A stretch of 54,642 nucleotides of DNA from Clostridiales bacterium (lineage in GTDB: Bacteria; Bacillota; Clostridia; Lachnospirales; Lachnospiraceae). The position numbers and the translations under genes are program-made. Location: contig JAQYAS010000014.1 of the NCBI GenBank assembly GCA_029338615.1, forward strand, positions 1-54,642, read 5' to 3'. The number at the start of each line of letters is the position of its first letter. The first letter of the stretch is position 1. Positions 35,947 to 44,107 of this stretch are shown in pieces. The notes under the pieces were generated by a model. It was not told where the DNA came from and did not search any database. It was given only the letters and a program-made list of their open reading frames with translations.

Positions 35947-38900
35947 TTACAACAATTTCATAAAATCATCCAGTGTAACCGGCTTGGAAAAATGATACCC
36001 TTGATAATATGTCGAGCCATATCTGTGGAGATAATCAAAAAGCTCCTTATCCTCCACACCCTCTATACAACTCTTATAGCCAAGTTCATGAGCACAAGAC
36101 ACAACCGCCTGAACCAGAACCTGATTTGGCTTGCTCTGCTGTATTCCTTTGACAAATGACATATCAACCTTAAGTTCATCTATCGGAAGTTCTGTCAACA
36201 GGTTAAGTGTTGCATTTCCTGTACCAAAATCATCTATGGCAATCTTGATTCCCAGCTTACGGAAATAATCCAGCTCATTCCTAAGAAATGCTATATCCAT
36301 GTTCTTACATCTCTCTGTAAGTTCTATGCAGAAATACTCTGGAGGGAATTTCGTCCTGTGTAAAATATCAACAACAGCAGCCCTGAATCCATGATTCTCC
36401 AACTGTGTAGCAGATATATTTACATTCACCACAAAATCAGGTCTGTTCCTTCTGATCTTCATAGCATCCGTGAGGGCCTGCTCTATGATCCAGTTCCCCA
36501 GTTCAAAGAAGCACGGCTCCATCTCAAGCCATGGTATGAACATTCCGGGTGGCACAACTCCGAAATCCTTATGTTTCCATCGAAGCAGTGCCTCCATACC
36601 AACTATATGCCCTGTTTTTGAATTAGCTATAGGCTGATAACACATAAAGAAACCATCCATATTATTGGAGACACATTTATGTATCGTACTGTACAGCTGA
36701 AGCCTTACGCGATCGTTGTCCTTGATCTCCTCATTGAAGAATACAAGTTCACCATGATTATCCTCTTTAGATCTCTCCATCGCATATTCCACACTGCTCT
36801 TGATGACATCCTCACCTGCACCAATGTGGTCATATATAAGGCCTCCACCATATAATTTCAACGGAATAGAAGTTCCGCTTGGTCCCACGTTCTCAAGTGC
36901 AAGATTCTGTATATGCCTGTATACTTCCTTTAATTCCTGTCTTGTGTATACATTCGAACAAATTGCAAACTTCGCACCGTCCAGTCTGAACACCAGCCCT
37001 TTACCGCCAACAACATTTTTGAGTTTTGTGGCAAAATCTTTGAGCACTGAATTACCATATGCATATCCATACATCATGTTAATACTGTTGAACATGGATA
37101 TTCCTATAGCCAGAATACTCATGGTCTGCTTGTTGCTCAGATGAACTGAAATGTATTTGGTGTATTCCTGCTGATTATGAAGATTTGTAACAGGATCTAC
37201 TCCATCTATGACTCCATGATTTATAACAGTTCCGACAAAGAATTCAGGATCCCCATTTTCTTTTTTGGTGATGAGTCCTCTGCATGTACAGACAACATAC
37301 TCACCCTTTTTATTTCTCATCCTGTACTCAACATCATGATATTTCTTTCTTCCTGCAAAGACATCCTCTATATCCTTCTCAAATATAGCTCTGTCATCAG
37401 GATGTATAAGTGATTCCCACACCTGCTGTGTATCATATATATATTGGCCAGGCAATCCAAAATAATCCACCGCACTCGCCGACCATTTTGTTACGTTTGT
37501 ATCAAGATCATTCATAAATATGAAGTTTCTCAATGTGGTAGCTGCAAGAGCATCAAATATCCTGTCAGTCTTGCCGAGATTCCTGTAGTGTGGAAGTTCT
37601 CCATCCACATGCCCAACAGGCACACCTGACTCATTCTCTATTGACTCCCGTCTTTTGGCCTCAGGATGTTTGGAATAGAATCTCTTCTTATCCTCATACA
37701 TCAGTCTTTCGGCCTCATTCATGATCTGGTCTAACGTATCAACTTCTGCTTTCCACACTGCGCCAAAAGCAACCGGAGCCTCATCCTGTTGATCCAGTAT
37801 ATCTCTGTATCTTGCGATCATAGAATTGAATATCTGTTCACTGATATCGGGAATTACAACTACAAATTCATCTCCACTTATTCTGTAACATGCATTCTCT
37901 CCGAATTGCTGGGCAAGCATCTGGGATACTCTCTGAAGATACAGATCTCCCTCCTTATGCCCGTAATGATCATTCACATATTTAAGCTTATTCACGTCAT
38001 TGAATATAAAGCCGACTGAGGTTTTATCCGTTCTGTCTGCATACGCATCACACAGAATATTGAATGAATTACGATTTCTCAGGTGAGTAAGCGCATCCTT
38101 GTAACTGTAGAATTCCAACTGCTCCTGCTTCTCTATGCTCTCCGAGTATTCCTCATGAATATCCCTTGTATACAGATAGAACACCTTATTGTCATCCCGA
38201 TAATCGGCAGTAGGTATGACCTCTGTCATGACCCATCTGTATACCATATCCATCTTACGTTTGTATCTGATGGTAAATCTGTCATGACCATTTGCAAAAT
38301 ATTTTGCAAGGAATTCCGGAGACAGACATTTACAGACTCTGGCCACATCATCAGGGAATATCTCTCCACCTGATGTTATTTCTTTCATATAATCACCAAG
38401 GCAGTCGTGTTTCACCTCATCCTTGCTTCTTATATATCCACCTCTCAGTGTCTCACAGACATTATGTGTCACATCTATTCTAAATATACGCCTGTATATT
38501 CTTGTAAGAGTCCTTATACTGTCCTCAAGAACCAAAGTATCAGGACTTACAGTCTTCATTCCAAACACAACCCACTGTCCATCTGCTCTCGGTTCCTTCT
38601 CTGCCTCTATATCCATAGCTACCCATTCGTAATCTTCACCGAGTCTCAACCTGAATCTGAAATTACGCACTATGGATCTGGCACCGGCGTCAATGAGGGA
38701 TTTGATATGTTTCATATCACACATATATGCAAATTCTCTCACCTCGTCAGGATGGCAGCATTCCAGCCCCCTGTTTTCTTTAAAATATGAAGACACCTCA
38801 TGTATACTGGCATAATTGTCTGCATTGCTGTCTACGCTGATCACACTCACGTACTCACCTGTATCCAGATTGACCAACGCTAGCTTTATATAATTGTCGT

Positions 38901-38958
38901 ACAGTATATCCTGTATGTGTTTTCTATGATCACTGTTGTCAATCACTTTATCCTTCAA
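35947..38958 (-). CDS. GGDEF/EAL cyclic-di-GMP signalling protein
   Basis: Protein of 1003 residues that probably makes or degrades c-di-GMP. PAS-like sensing regions fill the first ~280 residues. A GGDEF domain follows, with YRISGDEFVVVIPD near residue 363 (SGDEF in place of GGDEF). Then come a PAS domain (~490-590), a second, degenerate GGDEF (FRLDGAKFAICS in place of the catalytic motif, ~600-750) and an EAL domain from ~780. The EAL keeps MEALLRW, CIELTERCK, DDFGTGNA, LKVDMSFVKG and EGVE, so phosphodiesterase activity is likely. No membrane helix is seen, so it is cytoplasmic. The start is a TTG (38956-38958) preceded by AAGGAGG with a six-base gap; a GTG at 39000 lacks such a site. Confidence 0.87.
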   Translation of the reverse strand: MKDKVIDNSDHRKHIQDILYDNYIKLALVNLDTGEYVSVISVDSNADNYASIHEVSSYFKENRGLECCHPDEVREFAYMCDMKHIKSLIDAGARSIVRNFRFRLRLGEDYEWVAMDIEAEKEPRADGQWVVFGMKTVSPDTLVLEDSIRTLTRIYRRIFRIDVTHNVCETLRGGYIRSKDEVKHDCLGDYMKEITSGGEIFPDDVARVCKCLSPEFLAKYFANGHDRFTIRYKRKMDMVYRWVMTEVIPTADYRDDNKVFYLYTRDIHEEYSESIEKQEQLEFYSYKDALTHLRNRNSFNILCDAYADRTDKTSVGFIFNDVNKLKYVNDHYGHKEGDLYLQRVSQMLAQQFGENACYRISGDEFVVVIPDISEQIFNSMIARYRDILDQQDEAPVAFGAVWKAEVDTLDQIMNEAERLMYEDKKRFYSKHPEAKRRESIENESGVPVGHVDGELPHYRNLGKTDRIFDALAATTLRNFIFMNDLDTNVTKWSASAVDYFGLPGQYIYDTQQVWESLIHPDDRAIFEKDIEDVFAGRKKYHDVEYRMRNKKGEYVVCTCRGLITKKENGDPEFFVGTVINHGVIDGVDPVTNLHNQQEYTKYISVHLSNKQTMSILAIGISMFNSINMMYGYAYGNSVLKDFATKLKNVVGGKGLVFRLDGAKFAICSNVYTRQELKEVYRHIQNLALENVGPSGTSIPLKLYGGGLIYDHIGAGEDVIKSSVEYAMERSKEDNHGELVFFNEEIKDNDRVRLQLYSTIHKCVSNNMDGFFMCYQPIANSKTGHIVGMEALLRWKHKDFGVVPPGMFIPWLEMEPCFFELGNWIIEQALTDAMKIRRNRPDFVVNVNISATQLENHGFRAAVVDILHRTKFPPEYFCIELTERCKNMDIAFLRNELDYFRKLGIKIAIDDFGTGNATLNLLTELPIDELKVDMSFVKGIQQSKPNQVLVQAVVSCAHELGYKSCIEGVEDKELFDYLHRYGSTYYQGYHFSKPVTLDDFMKLL

Positions 38959-39015
38959 AGAATCCCTCCTTGCAGTTGTAAACTGCCGAATATTCCCCAC
39001 GCAACCGTTTCCACT

Positions 39016-39021
39016 ATTATA
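39016..39021 (-). promoter_or_regulatory. -10 element of the GGDEF/EAL gene
   Basis: A perfect TATAAT on the minus strand, about 58 bases before the TTG start. No clear -35 at the right distance. The rest of 38959-39178 shows only this and the terminator at 39083. Confidence 0.4.
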
Positions 39022-39082
39022 CCATTCATAAAGATAATAAAAAAGGTGATTTTAGCTAAATACATGATTGTTTGACAAATAA

Positions 39083-39123
39083 AGGCCAGTAAAAAAATGC
39101 TATATTACATTTTTTACTGACCT
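39083..39123 (-). terminator. Terminator of the thioesterase/ligase operon
   Basis: A stem of about 15 bp pairs 39083-39099 with 39108-39123, with one bulge; on the minus strand it is followed by TTTATTTG. It is 56 bases after the thioesterase stop. Confidence 0.65.
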
Positions 39124-39178
39124 CTTTAAATTTATTTTAAGTTTAAATTAATTGAAAAACTTTAACAGCACTCATATC

Positions 39179-39628
39179 TTACTTATGGTTTGCTTTATAG
39201 TCTTCAAGAAGCTCCTTGAACAGTTTATCCTGCTCCGGATATGCTTTTCTGATGAATACAAGCTTGTTGTTACCATCCAGCAGACAGTGTGAACTTGTAC
39301 ACAGTGATCTCAATTCACCGGTCTTCTTATCTACTATTCTGTATGAGAATCCCACTCTTACTCCTGTGTACTCTGACAGACTTACATATATAAGCACATC
39401 ATCGCCAAAATGACTCATCGTCTTATACTCAGCTGTAACTCCGAGTACCGGTATGATATAGCCGTCATCTTCAATGGATTTGTAATCCCAACCTATCTGC
39501 TTCATCCAGTCAAGTCTTGCTTCCTCTATCCATCTTATATAATTGGAATGATGCACAATCTGCATACGGTCCGTCTCATAATAATATACTGCTCTCTCGT
39601 ATGGCTTTATTTTATCCATATCTATCAT
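39179..39628 (-). CDS. Acyl-CoA thioesterase, 4HBT/YbgC family
   Basis: Hot-dog-fold thioesterase of 149 residues that hydrolyses acyl-CoA esters. The family N-terminus is visible: YYYETDRMQIVHHSNYIRWI then EEARLDWMKQIG, where the Asp of the ETDRMQIVHHSNY motif is the catalytic residue in YbgC/4HBT enzymes. The later blocks EYKTMSHFGDDVLIYVSL and SHCLLDGNNKLVF fit too. AAGGTGAAG precedes the ATG. It is 51 bases after the acyl-CoA ligase gene on the same strand, so it is probably the second gene of that operon; together they would activate and release the same acyl group, or the thioesterase would protect the CoA pool. The actual acyl group is unknown. Confidence 0.87.
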   Translation of the reverse strand: MIDMDKIKPYERAVYYYETDRMQIVHHSNYIRWIEEARLDWMKQIGWDYKSIEDDGYIIPVLGVTAEYKTMSHFGDDVLIYVSLSEYTGVRVGFSYRIVDKKTGELRSLCTSSHCLLDGNNKLVFIRKAYPEQDKLFKELLEDYKANHK

Positions 39629-39679
39629 TTTATCTTCACCTTATTTCCAGTTATTTGTGTGGTCTGCGCCATCTCATTT

Positions 39680-41356
39680 TTATTTCCAGTCTTTTTCCTT
39701 GATCTCAACACGTCTTACCTTGCCGCTGATGGTCTTTGGCATCTCATCAACAAACTCGATAACTCTAGGTCTCTTGTAACTTGCGATATTCTCCTTGAAG
39801 TATCTCTTGAGTTCCTTCTTGAGGTTCTCATCACCCACTGTACCCTCTGTGAGTACGATGGTAGCCTTGATCGCCTGGCCTCTTGTGCTGTCAGGTACTG
39901 ATGTAACTGCACACTCAAGGACATAAGGAATCCTCATGATCTCATTCTCTATCTCGAAAGGTCCTACTCTATAGCCTGCAACCTTAATGATATCATCCAC
40001 ACGGCCAACGAACCAGAAATATCCATCCTCATCCTGGTAAGCTGTATCACCTGTGTGATAGAAACCGTCATGCATAACCTCGGCGGTTCTCTGTGGATCC
40101 TTGTAGTACTCCATGAACAGTCCGTCCGGCGCACCGTCTGCGATGTTAATTACTATCTCACCTGTCTCTCCAGGTGCAGCAAATGTTCCGTCTGCCTTCA
40201 TGATCCTCACATCATACATAGGACTTGCCTTACCCATTGAACCTGGTCTTGGAGTTGTATTTTCAAGATTTCCAATAGTAAGTGTAGTCTCTGTCTGGCC
40301 AAATCCTTCATATATAGTAAATCCTGTCTTCTCCTTGAATACATCAAATACCTCTGGATTCAATGCCTCACCTGCCGTTGTGCAGTATCTGAGTGATGAG
40401 AGGTTGTACTTGCTCATATCCATACGTATAAGAATTCTGTACAATGTAGGAGGTGCACAGAATGTTGAGATATGATACTTCTCAATGAGCTTGAATATCG
40501 TGTCCGCACTGAATGTGTCAAAGTCAAATACGAATACACATGCCTCACACAACCACTGTCCGTAGAGCTTACCCCAGAGAGCCTTGCCCCAGCCTGTATC
40601 GGACACAGTGAGATGAACCTCGCCCGGCTTGTTGCAGTGCCAGTACTTTGCTGTGATGTAATGTCCAAGCGGATACAGATGATTGTGTGCAACCATCTTC
40701 GGATGCTCTGTTGTTCCCGATGTGAACATAACGAACAGTATATCGTCCTTTCCTCCTACGGCATCCTCACCTGTAGGTCTTGGAAACTCGGTGCTGAACT
40801 CCATGATTCCCTCATCAAAGAAGCTCCATCCCTCAACAGGATTATTTACAACGATCTTTGTCAGCCTGTCATCCGCAAATGTATCTATGGCTGCCGGGAT
40901 TCCATCATCCGATGTACATACAACTGCCGAGACATCTGCTGCCTCAATTCTGTACTGATAATCTGTTGCCTTTAATATATTTGTCGCAGGTATCGCAATA
41001 GCTCCGATCTTGTGGAGAGCCATCATGGTGAACCAATACTGATAATGTCTCTTTAACACAAGCATTACCTTATCACCCTTCTTTATACCCAGACTCTTGA
41101 AGTAATTTGCTGCTCTGTTGGAATAATCCTTGATATCCTGGAATGTGAATTTCTTCTCGATGGTTCTGTCCTTAGATACATAGATGAGTGCTGTCTGATC
41201 AGGTTCCTTATCAGCCAGAGCATCCATTACATCATATGCGAAGTTGAAATTCTCGCTGTTGGTGAACTCGATCTTGCTGAGAACTCCATTCTCATCAAGC
41301 GCTGATCTCACAAACTTTCCTGCTATTCCCTGCTCCGGTCTCATTTCTGTTGACAT
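39680..41356 (-). CDS. AMP-forming acyl-CoA synthetase (medium-chain type)
   Basis: Enzyme of 558 residues from the ANL adenylation superfamily; it joins a carboxylic acid to CoA with ATP. The P-loop-like A3 motif is FVMFTSGTTEHPKMVAHNHL. A5 is YEGFGQTETTLTIG, and the hinge motif is YHTGDTAYQDEDGYFWFVGR, followed by DDIIKVAGYRVGPFEIENEI. The catalytic Lys near the C-terminus is in PKTISGKVRRVEIK. It most resembles acetyl/medium-chain acyl-CoA synthetases (MACS); the substrate (butyrate, another short/medium or aromatic acid) is not decided. The ATG at 41354-41356 has GGAGG eight bases upstream; an in-frame start five codons earlier has none. It has a ~210-base leader behind a good promoter. 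Confidence 0.9.
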   Translation of the reverse strand: MSTEMRPEQGIAGKFVRSALDENGVLSKIEFTNSENFNFAYDVMDALADKEPDQTALIYVSKDRTIEKKFTFQDIKDYSNRAANYFKSLGIKKGDKVMLVLKRHYQYWFTMMALHKIGAIAIPATNILKATDYQYRIEAADVSAVVCTSDDGIPAAIDTFADDRLTKIVVNNPVEGWSFFDEGIMEFSTEFPRPTGEDAVGGKDDILFVMFTSGTTEHPKMVAHNHLYPLGHYITAKYWHCNKPGEVHLTVSDTGWGKALWGKLYGQWLCEACVFVFDFDTFSADTIFKLIEKYHISTFCAPPTLYRILIRMDMSKYNLSSLRYCTTAGEALNPEVFDVFKEKTGFTIYEGFGQTETTLTIGNLENTTPRPGSMGKASPMYDVRIMKADGTFAAPGETGEIVINIADGAPDGLFMEYYKDPQRTAEVMHDGFYHTGDTAYQDEDGYFWFVGRVDDIIKVAGYRVGPFEIENEIMRIPYVLECAVTSVPDSTRGQAIKATIVLTEGTVGDENLKKELKRYFKENIASYKRPRVIEFVDEMPKTISGKVRRVEIKEKDWK

Positions 41357-41576
41357 TCTTATTTCCTCCATAAACTATATGTTCTGATTAAATATATGGC
41401 TAAACGACTTTTCCGCCTTTTACTCCAGGCGATACATGTCGTTCTTTATCAAATTATGCAGTAACTTAGTATAAAAAGTCTTCTAAGTTCGTATTTTTAT
41501 CTAGCAATCAAAATAAACGTTACTTTAATTTACGTCTTTGATTAGCTTTACATGTAGTTTTGATTACTACATCCAT

Positions 41577-41604
41577 ATATTATCATATCTCTTTAACATG
41601 TCAA
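41577..41604 (-). promoter_or_regulatory. Promoter and palindromic site of the acyl-CoA synthetase operon
   Basis: On the minus strand a perfect TTGACA (41599-41604), a 16-base spacer and TAATAT (41577-41582). The -35 lies in a 12-bp palindrome TTAACATGTCAA (41593-41604, one mismatch), a possible repressor site. The leader 41357-41576 holds small stems (GTAGT/ACTAC at 41553-41570 and CGCC/GGCG inside ACGAC/GTCGT at 41406-41439) but no known riboswitch. Confidence 0.5.
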
Positions 41605-41664
41605 CAAGAAAATAATTATTTTAATCTTTTTTCACATATCAGTCTGACATTTTGACTGCACATA

Positions 41665-41703
41665 AAAGGCGCATACCATGATTTTCTCGTGGTATACGCC
41701 TTT
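41665..41703 (-). terminator. Terminator of the 42-residue peptide gene
   Basis: A 17-bp stem with two mismatches (AAAGGCGCATACCATGA with its near-complement) and a five-base loop; followed on the minus strand by TTTTATG. Confidence 0.7.
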
Positions 41704-41740
41704 ATGATACTACCGGACATCCGGTTATGGACTACAACTT

Positions 41741-41869
41741 CTACTGCTGATTACTGTCCTTCTGAATCCCTTTCTTACGCATCTGTGTCTTATACACAAG
41801 CACTGCTGTAATTACTGACACACCCACAAACACTGCTAAGCATATTAAAAAAATCACAACTCTTGACAT
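41741..41869 (-). CDS. Small single-pass membrane protein (42 residues)
   Basis: The frame reads MSRVVIFLICLAVFVGVSVI then TAVLVYKTQMRKKGIQKDSN and ends in QQ. Residues 4-26 form one membrane helix followed by a basic cytoplasmic tail (positive-inside orientation). A consensus AGGAGG lies seven bases before the ATG at 41867-41869, and a terminator follows the stop after ~38 bases, so this is very likely expressed. The family is not recognised. It is downstream of the [FeFe] hydrogenase, separated by a terminator-like stem. The role is unknown. Confidence 0.65.
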   Translation of the reverse strand: MSRVVIFLICLAVFVGVSVITAVLVYKTQMRKKGIQKDSNQQ

Positions 41870-41919
41870 AAACATTCCTCCTGCCATATCCTGCCACACT
41901 CATCTGTCAGAATAAATTC

Positions 41920-41956
41920 AGGCAGCCACAAAAGCTTTATCCTCTCGTGACTGCCT
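41920..41956 (-). terminator. Terminator-like stem after the hydrogenase gene
   Basis: A 10-bp stem AGGCAGTCAC/GTGGCTGCCT (one G-U) on the minus strand, followed by GAATTTATT. It begins eight bases after the hydrogenase stop. Confidence 0.6.
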
Positions 41957-41963
41957 TTATTAT

Positions 41964-43418
41964 TTAATCTCTCACCATATCAATCTTATCCGCACCCTGC
42001 TTCTCCAGATTCTCCGTTATGTTGATATCTGTTGACTGATCCAGTGCAGCTTTTCTGTCACGCATAGCCATGTTTGGATCCCTGTGTCTTGAAGGTCCGC
42101 CTACACAGCCGCCCTCACAGGCCATACCTTCCATAAAGTCATCCTGGAATCTGTTGAATTTCATGAGAGTAAGCGCCTTCTTACATGCATCTATGCCATC
42201 ACACTTACATACCTTAACTTCATCCCCACAGCCGAGTTCTTTCATGCTCTCTATAACCGCCGCTGTAACGCCACCTGCATTTGCAAATTTCTTACCGAAC
42301 AATGTGGACTGATCATTGTCCTCGGCCTCAGGCTCAAGCTTGACATCCTTCGCTCTCAGCATAGCTCTTATTTCTCCATATGTCAGCGCATAATCTGCGG
42401 ATTCTTTCTCTCCGGCTGCGCTCTCCGCCTTTTTGCCGATACAAGGTCCTATGAACACAGTCACAGCATCCTCATAGTTCTCCTTGATATATCTGGATAC
42501 AGCGCACATAGGTGAAACCGTCTCTGATACGCGATCTGCAAGTTCAGGGAAATGTTTCTCCACCAGAAGTTTGAATGCAGGACAGCATGAGGTAGTCTTC
42601 TTCCTGCCCTCTGCTTTTGCCTCCATCCATTCCTTTGCCTCCGCCATGGCTGTCATGTCTGCCCCAAGGCCAACGTCCACAGCATCATAGAAGCCAATCT
42701 TCTTCATGGCTGTTCTCCAACTTGCCATAGTTATATCCGCACCAAACTGTCCATATGTGGCAGGTGCAAACATGGCAAACACCTTCTTGCCGGCTCTCAT
42801 ATCATTGATTATGTCTACTATATATGACTTTGATCCTATGGCACCAAATGGGCACTTGTGTATACATGAACCACAGTCTATACATTTGTCCTTGTCTATA
42901 ACCGCAATACCGGTTCCGTTCTCAGCTACAGATATAGCTCCCACCGGACAGCTTTTGATACACGGTCTCATAAGGTCAGCTATGGCATTGTATGGGCAGG
43001 CCTTTGCACACTGTCCACACTCCTTACACTTTGATGGATCTATGTATGATTTGTCACGTCCCATGCTGATTGCACCAAAACGGCACGCCTGCTGGCATGC
43101 TCTTCCCATACATTTCTGACAGTTATCTGTTACAACGTATCGGGAAATAGGACAACCTTCACAGGCTGAATTGATTATCTGGACCACATTGCCATCATCA
43201 TCCACGCCTGGCGCTTTGCCCTCTGCAAGTCTGATCCTCTGTCTGATAACCTCTCGCTCCCTATATATACAGCATCTGAAAAATGGCTGTGGTCCCGGAA
43301 CCATCTTATATGGAAGATTGTCCCTCTCCGCATCAAGCTTTCCGTCATAGGCAAGCTTTGCAACTTCATAGAGCACTTCGTGTTTTACCTTTAATAATGT
43401 AGCGTCATTTGTAATCAT
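41964..43418 (-). CDS. [FeFe] hydrogenase, group-B-like, with ferredoxin domains
   Basis: Protein of 484 residues. The N-terminal ~200 residues carry several [4Fe-4S] ferredoxin motifs (CKECGQCAKACPYNA, CIDCGSCIHKCPFGA, and CQKCMGRACQQACRFGA). The catalytic H domain has all three H-cluster signatures: L1 TSCCPAF, L2 VFIGPCIGKKAE, L3 MEGMACEGGCVGGPS. L1 ends in AF rather than the GW of group A enzymes, which fits group B. The enzyme interconverts protons and H2 with electrons from ferredoxin; group B members are widespread in Clostridia and may be sensory or catalytic. GAGG is eight bases before the ATG. Its maturase gene hydE is 24 kb away in this window. Confidence 0.9.
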   Translation of the reverse strand: MITNDATLLKVKHEVLYEVAKLAYDGKLDAERDNLPYKMVPGPQPFFRCCIYREREVIRQRIRLAEGKAPGVDDDGNVVQIINSACEGCPISRYVVTDNCQKCMGRACQQACRFGAISMGRDKSYIDPSKCKECGQCAKACPYNAIADLMRPCIKSCPVGAISVAENGTGIAVIDKDKCIDCGSCIHKCPFGAIGSKSYIVDIINDMRAGKKVFAMFAPATYGQFGADITMASWRTAMKKIGFYDAVDVGLGADMTAMAEAKEWMEAKAEGRKKTTSCCPAFKLLVEKHFPELADRVSETVSPMCAVSRYIKENYEDAVTVFIGPCIGKKAESAAGEKESADYALTYGEIRAMLRAKDVKLEPEAEDNDQSTLFGKKFANAGGVTAAVIESMKELGCGDEVKVCKCDGIDACKKALTLMKFNRFQDDFMEGMACEGGCVGGPSRHRDPNMAMRDRKAALDQSTDINITENLEKQGADKIDMVRD

Positions 43419-43513
43419 GTGTTAACCTCTACTCATATATTGTCATACAGGTGAATTATATACCGCCCTGTCACCTGAATATTCCCCAAATGCAAATTGC
43501 TTCAATCACAGCA

Positions 43514-43783
43514 TCATATCCAGTTGTAATCACCACCGGTGATCGCCAGACTGAGCAATGCATCCATCTTCTCAACTTCCTCTGCGCCCTCAACTATCCT
43601 CATGAGTTTCGCAGTTTTCTCTTCTGGTTCCATAACCTCATCTGGACCTATCTCAGGATCCCATTCTGCAGCGCAGTCCGGACACTCCTCCAAATCTTCC
43701 ACCGAAAGACTTAAGAATCTTGTGCCACACCTGCCGCACTCATAATATCCACATTTTTCTGTGTTATCCGGTACATAATACAT
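43514..43783 (-). CDS. Small zinc-ribbon protein
   Basis: Protein of 89 residues from the ATG at 43781-43783, which has AGGAG nine bases upstream; the ATG three codons earlier has no gap to that site. The N-terminus has a rubredoxin/zinc-ribbon knuckle pair, CGRCG near residue 16 and CPDC near residue 34 (ECGRCGTRFLSLSVEDLEEC then PDCAAEW). The C-terminal half is acidic and helical. It is common near hydrogenase or redox genes in Lachnospiraceae; its role is not known. It is 95 bases upstream of the hydrogenase gene, with a 7-bp stem (43448-43454 with 43471-43477) between. Confidence 0.75.
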   Translation of the reverse strand: MYYVPDNTEKCGYYECGRCGTRFLSLSVEDLEECPDCAAEWDPEIGPDEVMEPEEKTAKLMRIVEGAEEVEKMDALLSLAITGGDYNWI

Positions 43784-44003
43784 GTCCAGCATCTCCTCTT
43801 TATAATTGTTATTCAGGCCTTATAATAAAGCCCGCTACACTTCTAATCTGATATAAATTATCCAATAAGTTCATACCTCTTCCATTTATAACACATTTTC
43901 TAACTAATAACAATCTACAGAATTCCCTTATGTTTTGCAGCTTGTAAATTGTACCTTTTTCACCTGCCGTTTCAGGAAATATGTAAACAAACCATTTTTT
44001 CAA

Positions 44004-44032
44004 TTTCCATTATTCCCGTTTAATGGTATAAT
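44004..44032 (+). promoter_or_regulatory. murC promoter
   Basis: TTTCCA (44004-44009), a 17-base spacer and a perfect TATAAT (44027-44032), about 75 bases before murC. The divergent gap 43784-44003 shows nothing else clear. Confidence 0.65.
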
Positions 44033-44107
44033 GACCTCGCAAGAAAGGAATAATAAAATTTTATTTTAATAATAAATAATCTTTATAATAAGGAAGGCGA
44101 AATACAA

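Noticed and set aside
41357..41576. A riboswitch in the ~210-base acyl-CoA synthetase leader
   Set aside because: Small stems occur but no conserved aptamer motif was recognised.
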